Assembly: GCF_001969265.1 (NCBI RefSeq)
Contig: NZ_CP019304.1
Location: forward strand, 682,001-746,000
Direction: 5' to 3'
DNA length: 64,000 nucleotides
From: Arthrobacter sp. QXT-31
Lineage (GTDB): Bacteria > Actinomycetota > Actinomycetes > Actinomycetales > Micrococcaceae
Shown here: one piece after another, positions 36,559 through 47,559 of the stretch
How positions within the stretch are numbered: the first letter of the stretch is position 1
Layout: the number at the start of each line of letters is the position of its first letter
Translations under genes and position numbers: made by a program
The notes under the pieces: model-generated
What the model was told of the DNA's origin: nothing
Seen by the model: only the letters and a program-made list of their open reading frames with translations
Database searches by the model: none

Positions 36559-36654
36559 GCGCGAACGTACAGTTGTGGCCCCACCGCCACGCGCGAACGT
36601 ACAGTTGTGGCCCCAAAACCGGCGGATCTTGGGGCCACAACTGTACGTTCGCGC
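36559..36654. repeat. 25-bp repeat: two direct copies and one inverted copy
   Basis: A 25-bp unit beginning GCGCGAACGTACAG and ending GTGGCCCCA occurs at 36559-36583 and 36591-36615, and in inverted form at 36630-36654; all three copies are identical. The second and third form a perfect 25-bp stem with a 14-nt loop. It fills the gap between two convergent genes (response regulator and RidA). This looks like a repeated extragenic palindromic element rather than a plain terminator. Confidence 0.85.
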
Positions 36655-36673
36655 TGTGTAGTTTCGGGAGGTG

Positions 36674-37057
36674 CTAGCTGGCGCTCTTCTGGGCGACGAG
36701 CTCGATCTCTACCAGCATTTCCGGGTCGAGGAACGGCAGCACGTGGACCAGCGACAGCGTGGGGCGGATCTCGCCGAAGACCTCGCCGTGCGCACGCCCG
36801 GCGTCCTCCCACTTGCTGATGTCCGTCAGGTACAGCTTCGACTGCACGACGTCGGCCAGCGCGAATCCAGCGTCGGCCAGGACGGCCTCCAGCTTCTGCA
36901 GGATGAACCGGGTCTGCTCGTAGAAGTCGCTGCCGACGATGCCGTTTTCGCCGCTGGCGGAGGTGGCGGAAATGTAGAGCGTGTTGTCCACCTGGACCGC
37001 GCGGGAGTAGCCGAGCTTCTGTTCCCAGACCGAGCCGGTGCCGAATGTCTTGCGCAT
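36674..37057 (-). CDS. RidA family protein
   Basis: 127-aa YjgF/YER057c/UK114-type protein. Family members deaminate reactive enamine/imine intermediates from PLP enzymes or act in related pathways. The fold is shown by YSRAVQVDNTLYISATSA, the helix TRFILQKLEAVLADAG and the strand VQSKLYLTDIS. The catalytic Arg of true RidA is not clearly present near the C-terminus (the chain reads SLVHVLPFLDPEMLVEIE), so this is more likely another Rid subgroup. AAAGG lies 6 nt before the ATG. Confidence 0.85.
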   Translation of the reverse strand: MRKTFGTGSVWEQKLGYSRAVQVDNTLYISATSASGENGIVGSDFYEQTRFILQKLEAVLADAGFALADVVQSKLYLTDISKWEDAGRAHGEVFGEIRPTLSLVHVLPFLDPEMLVEIELVAQKSAS

Positions 37058-37096
37058 GCCGCGCCTTTCACTAAAGGGATTTAAGTCGGCTCCACT

Positions 37097-37609
37097 CTAG
37101 GCGGGGCGGACGTCCAGCCTGAAAACCAGCAGCTTTATGTCGGTGCCGGGCACGTACCAGTCGCGCTCGGGAACCCGGCGGAACCCCGTCTTCCGGTACA
37201 ACCCGTGGGCACTCTCCCAGTCCCCGCCTGTGGTGAGCGCCACCGCACGGATGCCGTCCAGTGACCTGGCATGGGCAATGATCGCCTCCACCATCGCTTT
37301 GCCGGCGCCGCTGCGCTGCACCGCCGGATCCACCACGAGCATGCGGAACTCGAGTTCGTCCTGCAGGGCGATATCGGCATACGGCTCACCCGCGAGCGCC
37401 AGGGTCACCGAGCCGATGATCCTGCCCGCGCGCTCCGCGACCCAGATGGTGGCCCGGTCCGCGCGGGTGGCCACGTCCTGGATCTGCCGCATATACGGAT
37501 GCTCAGCGTCATCGAAGTAGCCGGCCGCCAGATAGGCGTCCCGGGTAATGCGGGCAATGGCCGGATAGTCGGCGGGGACGGCGGGACGGACGGTGATCTG
37601 CGGCTGCAC
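37097..37609 (-). CDS. GNAT family N-acetyltransferase
   Basis: 170-aa single-domain acetyltransferase. Motif A is MLVVDPAVQRSGAGKAMVEA (residues about 90-109), and motif B includes ESAHGLYRKTGFRRVPERDW. Substrate unknown. It starts with GTG and no strong ribosome site. It is followed by ridA after 39 nt in the same direction and may be cotranscribed with it. Confidence 0.82.
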   Translation of the reverse strand: MQPQITVRPAVPADYPAIARITRDAYLAAGYFDDAEHPYMRQIQDVATRADRATIWVAERAGRIIGSVTLALAGEPYADIALQDELEFRMLVVDPAVQRSGAGKAMVEAIIAHARSLDGIRAVALTTGGDWESAHGLYRKTGFRRVPERDWYVPGTDIKLLVFRLDVRPA

Positions 37610-37733
37610 CTGTCAATGGTAGTGCCGGCGCTCGGGTGCGCTGCGCGCAACAGCTGTTTCCGTGACTGATCTATCACGGTCCGTTGGTTGCCCTTCCTGT
37701 GTTTTGGTTGTGGACGCGCCCGGCTGCCGGGAC

Positions 37734-37784
37734 GATAATTCCTGCACCGCATTTCCTGCGCCAGTCGTAAGGAAATGCGGTGCA
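37734..37784 (+). promoter_or_regulatory. cupin gene promoter with 14-bp perfect dyad
   Basis: GATAAT (37734-37739) is a good -10 box. Directly after it, TGCACCGCATTTCC (37743-37756) and GGAAATGCGGTGCA (37771-37784) form a perfect 14-bp inverted repeat with a 14-nt loop. The transcription start would be at the left arm, so the dyad is either an operator or a 5'-leader hairpin. It ends 22 nt before the cupin ATG. Confidence 0.6.
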
Positions 37785-37806
37785 CGTCGGAATGAAGGAG
37801 AGGGCC

Positions 37807-38319
37807 ATGAATGAGGAAGGGGCTCCGCGGCTAACGGTCGTGCAGCCCGGACAGGGCAGGGAAGCATCACTTGGCGGCATCGGCGTGGTGTTCAAGCTTT
37901 TCGGCGAGGACACCCACCAGCAGCTTTCCATCGTGGAGCACCCGTTCCCCGTCGGCGCGCTGGTGCCTCCGCACATCCACACCCGTGAAGACGAGTACTC
38001 GATCGTCCTCGAAGGCGAAATAGGGTTCCGGTCCGGTGACCGGGAGGCTGTCTTGGGTGCAGGCGGATACATCACCAAGCCGCGGAACGAACTCCACACC
38101 ATGTGGAACGCGGGCAAGGTGCCGGCCCGCATGATCGAGGTGATCAGCCCGGCGGGCTTTGAACACTTCTTCTGGGGCATGGCCAACCAGCTCGAGGCCG
38201 GGCTCCCGGACCCCGAGACGGTCGAAAAACTCGCGGCGCACTTCGGCCTGCGCTTTGCTGAGGCGCCCTGGCTGCCGGACATCATTGCGCGCTACAACCT
38301 GACGCCCCCGCGCATGTGA
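37807..38319 (+). CDS. cupin domain protein
   Basis: 170-aa single-cupin protein. Cupin motif 1 has the metal-ligand pattern PPHIHTREDEYSIVLEGEIG (about 56-75), and motif 2 is PRNELHTMWNAG (about 92-103). It may bind a metal and act as a small dioxygenase, isomerase or binding protein; substrate unknown. The ATG at 37807 has AAGGAG 6 nt upstream. A strong dyad in its leader suggests tight control. Confidence 0.8.
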   Translation: MNEEGAPRLTVVQPGQGREASLGGIGVVFKLFGEDTHQQLSIVEHPFPVGALVPPHIHTREDEYSIVLEGEIGFRSGDREAVLGAGGYITKPRNELHTMWNAGKVPARMIEVISPAGFEHFFWGMANQLEAGLPDPETVEKLAAHFGLRFAEAPWLPDIIARYNLTPPRM

Positions 38320-38346
38320 ACGCCCCCGCGCGTGTGAACGCCCCCG
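38312..38346. repeat. tandem repeat AACGCCCCCGCGCATGTG at the end of the cupin gene
   Basis: Two full copies and one partial copy of a unit of about 17-18 bp run across the stop codon of the cupin gene. A second short duplication (GCGGAGCAAGAGCC twice) follows at about 38387-38415 before the next gene. Both look like slippage products. Confidence 0.6.
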
Positions 38347-38415
38347 CCGGGCCAGGCCCTGCGTGGGCTGGCCCGGGAACGCCGGCGGAGCAAGAGCCCC
38401 TGGCGGAGCAAGAGC

Positions 38416-41588
<3,173 letters not shown>

Positions 41589-42233
41589 CTACCAGTGACC
41601 GGACAGGCGGTTCCGGCTCCACAGCGCGAAGGCCAGGCCGCCCAGACCCACCAGGAGGACAACCCCCATGATGGCGAACAGCCCAAAGATTCCGATGCCG
41701 GAGGTCTTTTCCACGGATACGACGGCGGCCCGGCTGGCCGCCGCTGTGGCGATCGGTTTGGTCCAACTGGACTCGGCCATGGTCGTGGACGACGACGGAT
41801 CGGGGCTGGAGGAGGCAGAGGCTGCCGGGACGGCAGGGGGTGTTGCCACCTGGACCGGTTCGGCCGCGACGGCGCCTACGAATGTCGGGGCCACCAAGGG
41901 TGTGCGGGTGGGCGCGGGGGCGGGCCGCGCCGGTGCCGGCGCAACGCGCGGAGCAGCCGGCGCCACGGACTCTACAGGAGCGGGGGCAGGCGCCGGAGCC
42001 TTCGGCGCCGGCGCCGGGGCCGGGGCGGAGGAAGTCGGCGCGGGGGCCGCCGTCGTCGGGGAAGGGGAAACGGACGACGGCGGGGCGATGGGCACAGGCG
42101 ACTCAGAGCACTGTTGCTCCGGCAGGCAGGCGGCCTGGGCCGCTCCGGCGGCGCCGGACACTGCCGTGAAAGCCAGCATGGCGGCGGCGATTCCGGGCAG
42201 CAGCGCGCCCCGCAGACGGGTGATTCCTATCAT
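41589..42233 (-). CDS. Ala/Pro-rich secreted or surface protein with C-terminal membrane anchor
   Basis: 214-aa protein with a signal peptide (hydrophobic ALLPGIAAAMLAFTAVSG, cleavage likely after AAQA), a Cys pair (ACLPEQQCSE), a long Ala/Pro/Ser linker of about 120 residues, and a C-terminal helix (IFGLFAIMGVVLLVGLGGLA) followed by a short basic tail. There is no LPXTG motif. It should sit outside the cell, anchored at its C-terminus. The ATG at 42233 has AAAGG 6 nt upstream. It lies 118 nt after the FtsK-type gene in the same direction and could be the last member of that cluster. No family recognised. Confidence 0.7.
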   Translation of the reverse strand: MIGITRLRGALLPGIAAAMLAFTAVSGAAGAAQAACLPEQQCSESPVPIAPPSSVSPSPTTAAPAPTSSAPAPAPAPKAPAPAPAPVESVAPAAPRVAPAPARPAPAPTRTPLVAPTFVGAVAAEPVQVATPPAVPAASASSSPDPSSSTTMAESSWTKPIATAAASRAAVVSVEKTSGIGIFGLFAIMGVVLLVGLGGLAFALWSRNRLSGHW

Positions 42234-42351
42234 GAAGTACCTTTGCATCCACGCAGGACACGCGCCCGCACCAAGTTTTATCCCGGGTATTTTCCTACAG
42301 TTCCGCGCGGGGCACCAAATTGGCTGCCGCCGGCTGGCTGCTGCCGGTTGG

Positions 42352-45300
42352 CTACTTCCGGCTTTCAGGAGGTAGCGCTATCTGGAGCTTGCGCACCTTG
42401 CCCCTGCCCACAAGGTAGCCACGGCCCGGAATGAAGTCCGTGCCGACCCGTCCGAGTGACGTGCTGAGGAGGCTGTCGCCGTCGATATCGCCCGGATTGA
42501 TCAGCAGTCCCCTCCTGCCCGACTTGAACGGCTGCGCCAGAGACCATGCCGAAGACCAGGTGGACGTTTCAGATTCGCCCACCACCCACTGGTCAGCCTT
42601 GATGGACGCGGCGACGAGCCGTTCGATCCCGGATTCCGCCAGGGTGTTGGTGAACTCCGTGAGCCCCTCGATGAAGATGGCCACTTTGCCGGGATTGGCC
42701 GAGGCATGGTCCGTCAGCGCTTCCACAGCCTCCTCAACGTCGTCGGCCCCCACCAGCGAGCGGTCCCAGACCGGCAGCGACGCCACGGCGGACTTGCGGG
42801 CACCGAGGTAAACCAGTTCAGTGTCCGGATTGGACCGGCGCAGCGCGTAGGCCATGGTCACGAGGGCAACTGTCCGTCCGGCGCCTGGCGGGCCCGCGAG
42901 CAGCAGCGGGCCCTTCGCCATCAGCGTGGCCGGCTGCAGCGTCTCGTCGTCCACGCCGATCACGGGCAGGTCGGGCAGGCCGGCAGGCAGGATGTCCAGG
43001 TCGATCTGCTCGGGCAGCCGCTCGATCCGCGGAGCCCGCTCCACGCCCTGGCGCAGCATGGCCTCGCTGAGTTTGTGCACCTCGCGCGCCTGCAGGGCGA
43101 GGTTGGAGTTGCCGCCCAGGACGGAGAGCTGCACCTCGAGGCCGCCCAGCAGCCCGCGCCCGGGAGGCGACCCCTTGCCCAGGACGTCCCTGGGCACGTC
43201 CATGGTCAGGTAGTCGTCCTCGGCGGACAGCCGTAGCACCAGCCGCCGCTGGATGGAGGCAAGCAACGACGCCGGTACGGAGTTGGGCCGGTCAGCGCTG
43301 ACGACGAGGTGGATGCCCAGGGGACGGCCGTCGGTGGCAAGCTGCAGGAAAAGGTCCCACAGGCCGGAGAGCTTGCTGTACTCGTAGGCCTCACGGAAGG
43401 CCGACATGCCATCCACCAGCACGAAGATGCGCTTTTCATCCGGCATGCCGGCCAGCCTGCGGTACTCCCCGATGGTGGCGGCACGGACCTCGGCGAAGCG
43501 TTTGGCCCGGTCCTCGGCGAGATCGCTGAGCCAGCGCAGGAGCCTGCCCACGCGCTCCACGTCGTCGCCGTCGATGATCCCACCCACGTGCGGGAGCTCT
43601 TCGAGCATCCTGAGCCCCGCGGAGCCGCAGTCGATCCCATAGACGTGGACCGGCCCGCCACGGGGCGTGACGGCGGCGGCGATGGCGATGCCCCGCAGGG
43701 CCGCTGACTTGCCCGAGCCGCCGGTGCCGTAGATGGCCATGTTGCCGTCGTTGTCCGGTTCGTAGAAGACGGTGGGCTGGTCCTGGCGGGCGGGATCGTC
43801 CGCCACGCCCAGCAGGAGCCGTTCGTCGGTGCGCGGGTTGGGCAGCAGCGAGAAGTCGTAGGTGGTGGCCAGTTCGTTCAGCCACGGCTTCCGCGGCGGT
43901 TCTATGGCCAGCAGGTCAGCGGCGGCGATGACGTTGGCGGTCATCCTGGCGATGTCGTTGGGGCCGGCCGGTTCTTCCTGCACGGCGGTGTCGGGGGCCG
44001 GCGCTTCCCAGGCGGGACCGGACCCGAAGGCCATCTCCACGATGTCGACCTGCGGGCGCTGCGGCCGTTCGGTGGTCCAGCCGCCGGCGTAGCCCGTCTG
44101 GAAACCCTGGATCCGGCCGGGACCGGTCTTGGCAGCACCGCGGCCCGGGATGGAGGGGTCGAAGTATGCGGCGTCCGGCACGCCGAGGATGTCGGTGGCG
44201 TCATCCTCGTCGGCCATCCGCAGCGCCACCCGCAGGTTCGTGTTGGCGCGCAGGCTTTCCTTGATCACACCGGCCGGGCGCTGCGTGGCGAGGATCAGAT
44301 GCAGGCCAAGGGACCGGCCGCGGGCGGCCACGTCAACCACGCCGTCCACGAACTCGGGCACTTCGGTGGCCAGGGCAGCAAACTCGTCCACCACGATCAC
44401 CAGGTAGGGCGGGGCCTCGGGATCCGCCTCGCGCTGGAGCGCGAGCAGGTCCTTGGCCTTTTTCCTGTTGAGCAGGTGCTCCCGGTAGTGGAGTTCAGCC
44501 CGGAGCGAGGTAAGGGCGCGCCGCACCAGGTGCGGCGAGAGGTCGGTGACCAGGCCTACGGTGTGCGGCAGCTTCACGCAGTCGGCAAACGCGGCGCCCC
44601 CCTTGTAGTCCACGAACAGGAAGCTGACACGGTCCGGGCTGTAGGCAGTGGCCATGCCCATGACCCACGACTGCAGGAACTCGGACTTGCCGGCACCGGT
44701 GGTTCCGCCCACGAGCGCGTGCGGGCCTTCGTTCTTCAGGTCCAGGTAGAGGGGCTCCACGCCCTTGGAGCCCACCAGGGCACGGAGCGAGCCGTTGTCC
44801 TTGCGGTTGGCCACAGCGGTGGAGCCAACGGAGTTGTTCTCCTGCCAGCGCTCTGCCACGGCCTGGGGGTTGTCCAGGAAGTCCTTGCCCACCAGCGCCG
44901 CATAGGACACGGCCCGGGGCAGGTTGGAGTCGTCCTCCAGCGGTTTGCCGGCGTCGACCACGGGCGAGAGCATGCGCGCCAGCTGGCCGGCCAGTTCGGC
45001 GTCGAGGCTTTCGCAGCTCACGGGGTAGGTGTGGCGGCCCAGCCGGACCTGGCCGGTGGTGGTGCCGTGTTCGCCGTCCACGGCCATGAAGTCACGGCAG
45101 GCGGCCGGAAGGGATTCGACGCCGGCCGCGACCCACAGGACGTGGACGCCTGCGTCCGGGCCGCGTTCCACAAGCCGGGTCAGCCGTCCGCGGTCCACCG
45201 GCGCGTCATCCTCGACGATCACCAGCACCGAGGGCAGCACCGGCGGCGGGACGTCAGCTGATTCCTCGACGATGCCAGGCCGCTGCACGGGTCCCTGCAG

Positions 45301-46812
45301 GCGCATGGCGGCCTCGCGGAGTTCCACGAGGTCCTCGATCCGGGCCAGCAGGCTGGTGCCGCCTGCCGAACCGGCCGCCAGGTGGTCGCCGCTGAGCGGG
45401 CTGTGGCTCGAGCCGACGTGAGGCAGCCACTGCAGCCAGTTCCACCGTTCCCGGGACCGGGCCGAGGTGATGGCCGCCACGGCCACCTCCGCCGGGGAGT
45501 GCAGGCCCACGAGCTGCAGCACCACTCCCCTGGCCACGTCATCGACGAGTCCGCGCGGCCCGGCCAGGCCGAAGGAGCCGGCGGACCGCAGCTGGGAGAC
45601 CACCGGCACGCCCTCGATCTGCCGGAACTGGTCCAGGCAGTCCTCGATCTCGCGCCGGTATTCCGTCTCCGTTTCGGAGGTGTTCGGCTCCTCGAAGGGG
45701 ATCCGCGAGGGCACGGTGCCGAGCCCGAACCGGAGCGCCAGGAACCCGGAGTGCTCCGGCCGGTGCGTCCACAGCAGCGGGCCAAGCTTGTAGATGGAGT
45801 CGACGGTGTCGCTGACCGACGGCGCTTCCTGGAGCCGGACGGCCCGCTCCACGCGCTGCAGCTCGGTGGCGTCCTGCCGGAAAGCCGCCATGGCCGCCCG
45901 GAACTGCTTCAGCTGCTCCTTGCGCTCACGCCGGCTCTGGAATTTCTGGTCCACGTAATGGCCAACAATGAACAGCGGCATCATCAGCATGAACACCATG
46001 GACATCAGGTTTTGGGTCACCGAGAACAGCACCGCGCCCATCATCAGCGGGGCGATCAGCATGATGAAGGGGAATGGGTGGTGGTCCTGCCGCCGCGGTC
46101 CAGCCGGGGGCACCCTCTTCCCGGGCGCAAAACGCGGCACCACCCGCGGGGACCGGTTGAAGTCCACCAGGGGCGACGTCGGAACTGCCGCACCGCTGCG
46201 CGCCAGCGGCACAACTGTCAGCACGGTGTCGCCCAGCGTGACGGTGTCGGAGGAATTCAGCGTGGCCCGGGTGACCGGGAGGCCGTCCATCTGCAGGCCG
46301 TTGGCGGAGTTCGTATCGACGATCTCGATGCTCTCGCCCACGGTGATGCGGGCGTGCCGCTTGGATGTCAGGGGGTCGGTGAGCCGGACATCGACGTCCC
46401 GGCCGCGCCCGATGTAGCTGGTGCCGGAGGGCAGTGAGAACTCCCGTCCGACGTCGGGACCGGAAACGATGCGCAGCGTGGCCGCAGCCGGGCCGCGGTC
46501 CGCGGCAGGGCCGGCGCCGTTCGGGTTGCCGAACGTGTCGCTCACCTGGGTCAGCGACACGACCGAGCCGGGCCGCAGCCCGGACTCCAGCAGGTTGTCC
46601 GCCCGGTCGAGGACGATGCCGCGCATGCCGCCCGCGACGAAGGCCTCGTCAATCCGGAGTGAGAGATTGGCCGGAGCGGGTTCGTGCCGCCGGGCGGGAT
46701 CGGCGGTCCACAGTTCGGTGGCGATGTCCGCGACTGTGGCGCGGCCGTCCACGGTGACGGCCAGGTCCTTGGCTTCGGCGGGGTCGCGGCGCAGGGTGAG
46801 TCGGATCCTCAT
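42352..46812 (-). CDS. FtsK/SpoIIIE-type ATPase with FHA domain (EssC/EccC-like)
   Basis: 1486-aa membrane ATPase with the layout of type VII secretion motors. Parts: N-terminal ubiquitin-like strand region (1-90), a canonical FHA domain (about 112-200; YIGRGRDVDV, SKRH, NSANG), two transmembrane helices (about 249-266 and 270-287), then three ATPase modules. Module 1 is complete: Walker A GTTGAGKSE near 701 and Walker B VIVVDEFAAL. Module 2 has GTGGSGKS near 1028 but only FVLVDGM for Walker B. Module 3 has GPPGAGRTV near 1306, with Arg replacing the Walker lysine. It overlaps the upstream gene by 4 nt. It is not a DNA-division FtsK, as no gamma domain is seen. Confidence 0.88.
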   Translation of the reverse strand: MRIRLTLRRDPAEAKDLAVTVDGRATVADIATELWTADPARRHEPAPANLSLRIDEAFVAGGMRGIVLDRADNLLESGLRPGSVVSLTQVSDTFGNPNGAGPAADRGPAAATLRIVSGPDVGREFSLPSGTSYIGRGRDVDVRLTDPLTSKRHARITVGESIEIVDTNSANGLQMDGLPVTRATLNSSDTVTLGDTVLTVVPLARSGAAVPTSPLVDFNRSPRVVPRFAPGKRVPPAGPRRQDHHPFPFIMLIAPLMMGAVLFSVTQNLMSMVFMLMMPLFIVGHYVDQKFQSRRERKEQLKQFRAAMAAFRQDATELQRVERAVRLQEAPSVSDTVDSIYKLGPLLWTHRPEHSGFLALRFGLGTVPSRIPFEEPNTSETETEYRREIEDCLDQFRQIEGVPVVSQLRSAGSFGLAGPRGLVDDVARGVVLQLVGLHSPAEVAVAAITSARSRERWNWLQWLPHVGSSHSPLSGDHLAAGSAGGTSLLARIEDLVELREAAMRLQGPVQRPGIVEESADVPPPVLPSVLVIVEDDAPVDRGRLTRLVERGPDAGVHVLWVAAGVESLPAACRDFMAVDGEHGTTTGQVRLGRHTYPVSCESLDAELAGQLARMLSPVVDAGKPLEDDSNLPRAVSYAALVGKDFLDNPQAVAERWQENNSVGSTAVANRKDNGSLRALVGSKGVEPLYLDLKNEGPHALVGGTTGAGKSEFLQSWVMGMATAYSPDRVSFLFVDYKGGAAFADCVKLPHTVGLVTDLSPHLVRRALTSLRAELHYREHLLNRKKAKDLLALQREADPEAPPYLVIVVDEFAALATEVPEFVDGVVDVAARGRSLGLHLILATQRPAGVIKESLRANTNLRVALRMADEDDATDILGVPDAAYFDPSIPGRGAAKTGPGRIQGFQTGYAGGWTTERPQRPQVDIVEMAFGSGPAWEAPAPDTAVQEEPAGPNDIARMTANVIAAADLLAIEPPRKPWLNELATTYDFSLLPNPRTDERLLLGVADDPARQDQPTVFYEPDNDGNMAIYGTGGSGKSAALRGIAIAAAVTPRGGPVHVYGIDCGSAGLRMLEELPHVGGIIDGDDVERVGRLLRWLSDLAEDRAKRFAEVRAATIGEYRRLAGMPDEKRIFVLVDGMSAFREAYEYSKLSGLWDLFLQLATDGRPLGIHLVVSADRPNSVPASLLASIQRRLVLRLSAEDDYLTMDVPRDVLGKGSPPGRGLLGGLEVQLSVLGGNSNLALQAREVHKLSEAMLRQGVERAPRIERLPEQIDLDILPAGLPDLPVIGVDDETLQPATLMAKGPLLLAGPPGAGRTVALVTMAYALRRSNPDTELVYLGARKSAVASLPVWDRSLVGADDVEEAVEALTDHASANPGKVAIFIEGLTEFTNTLAESGIERLVAASIKADQWVVGESETSTWSSAWSLAQPFKSGRRGLLINPGDIDGDSLLSTSLGRVGTDFIPGRGYLVGRGKVRKLQIALPPESRK

Positions 46813-47513
46813 GCTTCGACCTCCCCCCGCATCTTTTCCAGCAGGTGGAGGTCGCCGGCAGTGACCAGGTGCGAGGTAACAGCGTGCTCCACGAGGCGTG
46901 CCCGGCGGTTGGTGGCCAGTTTGCCGCCGCCTCCCCTGAGGCCGGCCACTCCGGCACGGTCCAGCTTGTCGCAGACGTTGTCCAGCTTCCGGTTGAACCG
47001 GGTAAGCGCCCAGCCCAGGGTCCGGGCCGCCTCCGCAGAGGAGGGAATGGCGCTGAATCCGGTGCCCTCACGCCGCAGCATCGGCTCGGCGAGCGCCACG
47101 ATGAGGGCCTTCTGGGAGTCCGTGAAGACCACGGGGCCGATGGTGGTGTCGCCGCCGCTGGTGTGGCTGCTGGTCTCCTGCCGGAACGAGGGCGTCTTCA
47201 CGTGGACCGCGAATTCATATGTGGTGGGTCCGGCGGTGAAGATGACGCTGGTGTGGCTGAAGACGAGCGGCAGCCGGGCGCCGGGCGACAGCCACGCCTG
47301 CATGCCGCCGGATCCGTCGGCCACCGTGGCGGAGAGCCGGCTGCCCACGTTGGTGAGCCACCAGATCCCGTCGTACCTGGCAATCTGCAGGAAGCGCCGG
47401 TGCAGGTAAGGGTTGTCGTCCACCTCGAGGTCGCCCTCGCGGCCGATGCTGAAGATGTCCTCATCGTTGGGCTCGTACCACTCGCCGCAGAAATCTATGG
47501 CCAGGTCTCCCAT
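46809..47513 (-). CDS. degenerate-FHA protein with helical C-terminal domain
   Basis: 234-aa protein. Residues 1-110 have an FHA-like beta pattern: IFSIGREGDLEVDDNPYLHR, then a Trp-rich strand, but the Ser and the Asn-Gly-Thr loop that read phosphothreonine are missing. Residues 130-234 (TDSQKALIVALAEPMLRREG onward) are helical and resemble a winged-helix-type domain. It may be a regulatory adaptor for the ATPase. The ATG at 47513 has GAGGAGG 8 nt upstream; an ATG at 47552 is possible. Its stop overlaps the start of the FtsK-type gene (ATGA). Confidence 0.7.
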   Translation of the reverse strand: MGDLAIDFCGEWYEPNDEDIFSIGREGDLEVDDNPYLHRRFLQIARYDGIWWLTNVGSRLSATVADGSGGMQAWLSPGARLPLVFSHTSVIFTAGPTTYEFAVHVKTPSFRQETSSHTSGGDTTIGPVVFTDSQKALIVALAEPMLRREGTGFSAIPSSAEAARTLGWALTRFNRKLDNVCDKLDRAGVAGLRGGGGKLATNRRARLVEHAVTSHLVTAGDLHLLEKMRGEVEA

Positions 47514-47559
47514 ATTCCGTGCCTCCTCGATGGGTAGCGTCCTTGTTGTCATGAGCCGG

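Noticed and set aside
36559..36654. Possible CRISPR or phage attachment site at the three 25-bp repeats
   Set aside because: Only three units, one inverted, with unequal short gaps; no cas, integrase or tRNA gene next to it.
42352..46812. Chromosome-partition FtsK or conjugation (TraB/ICE) ATPase
   Set aside because: There is an FHA domain, three tandem ATPase modules and no gamma DNA-reading domain; no relaxase, integrase or replication gene is nearby.
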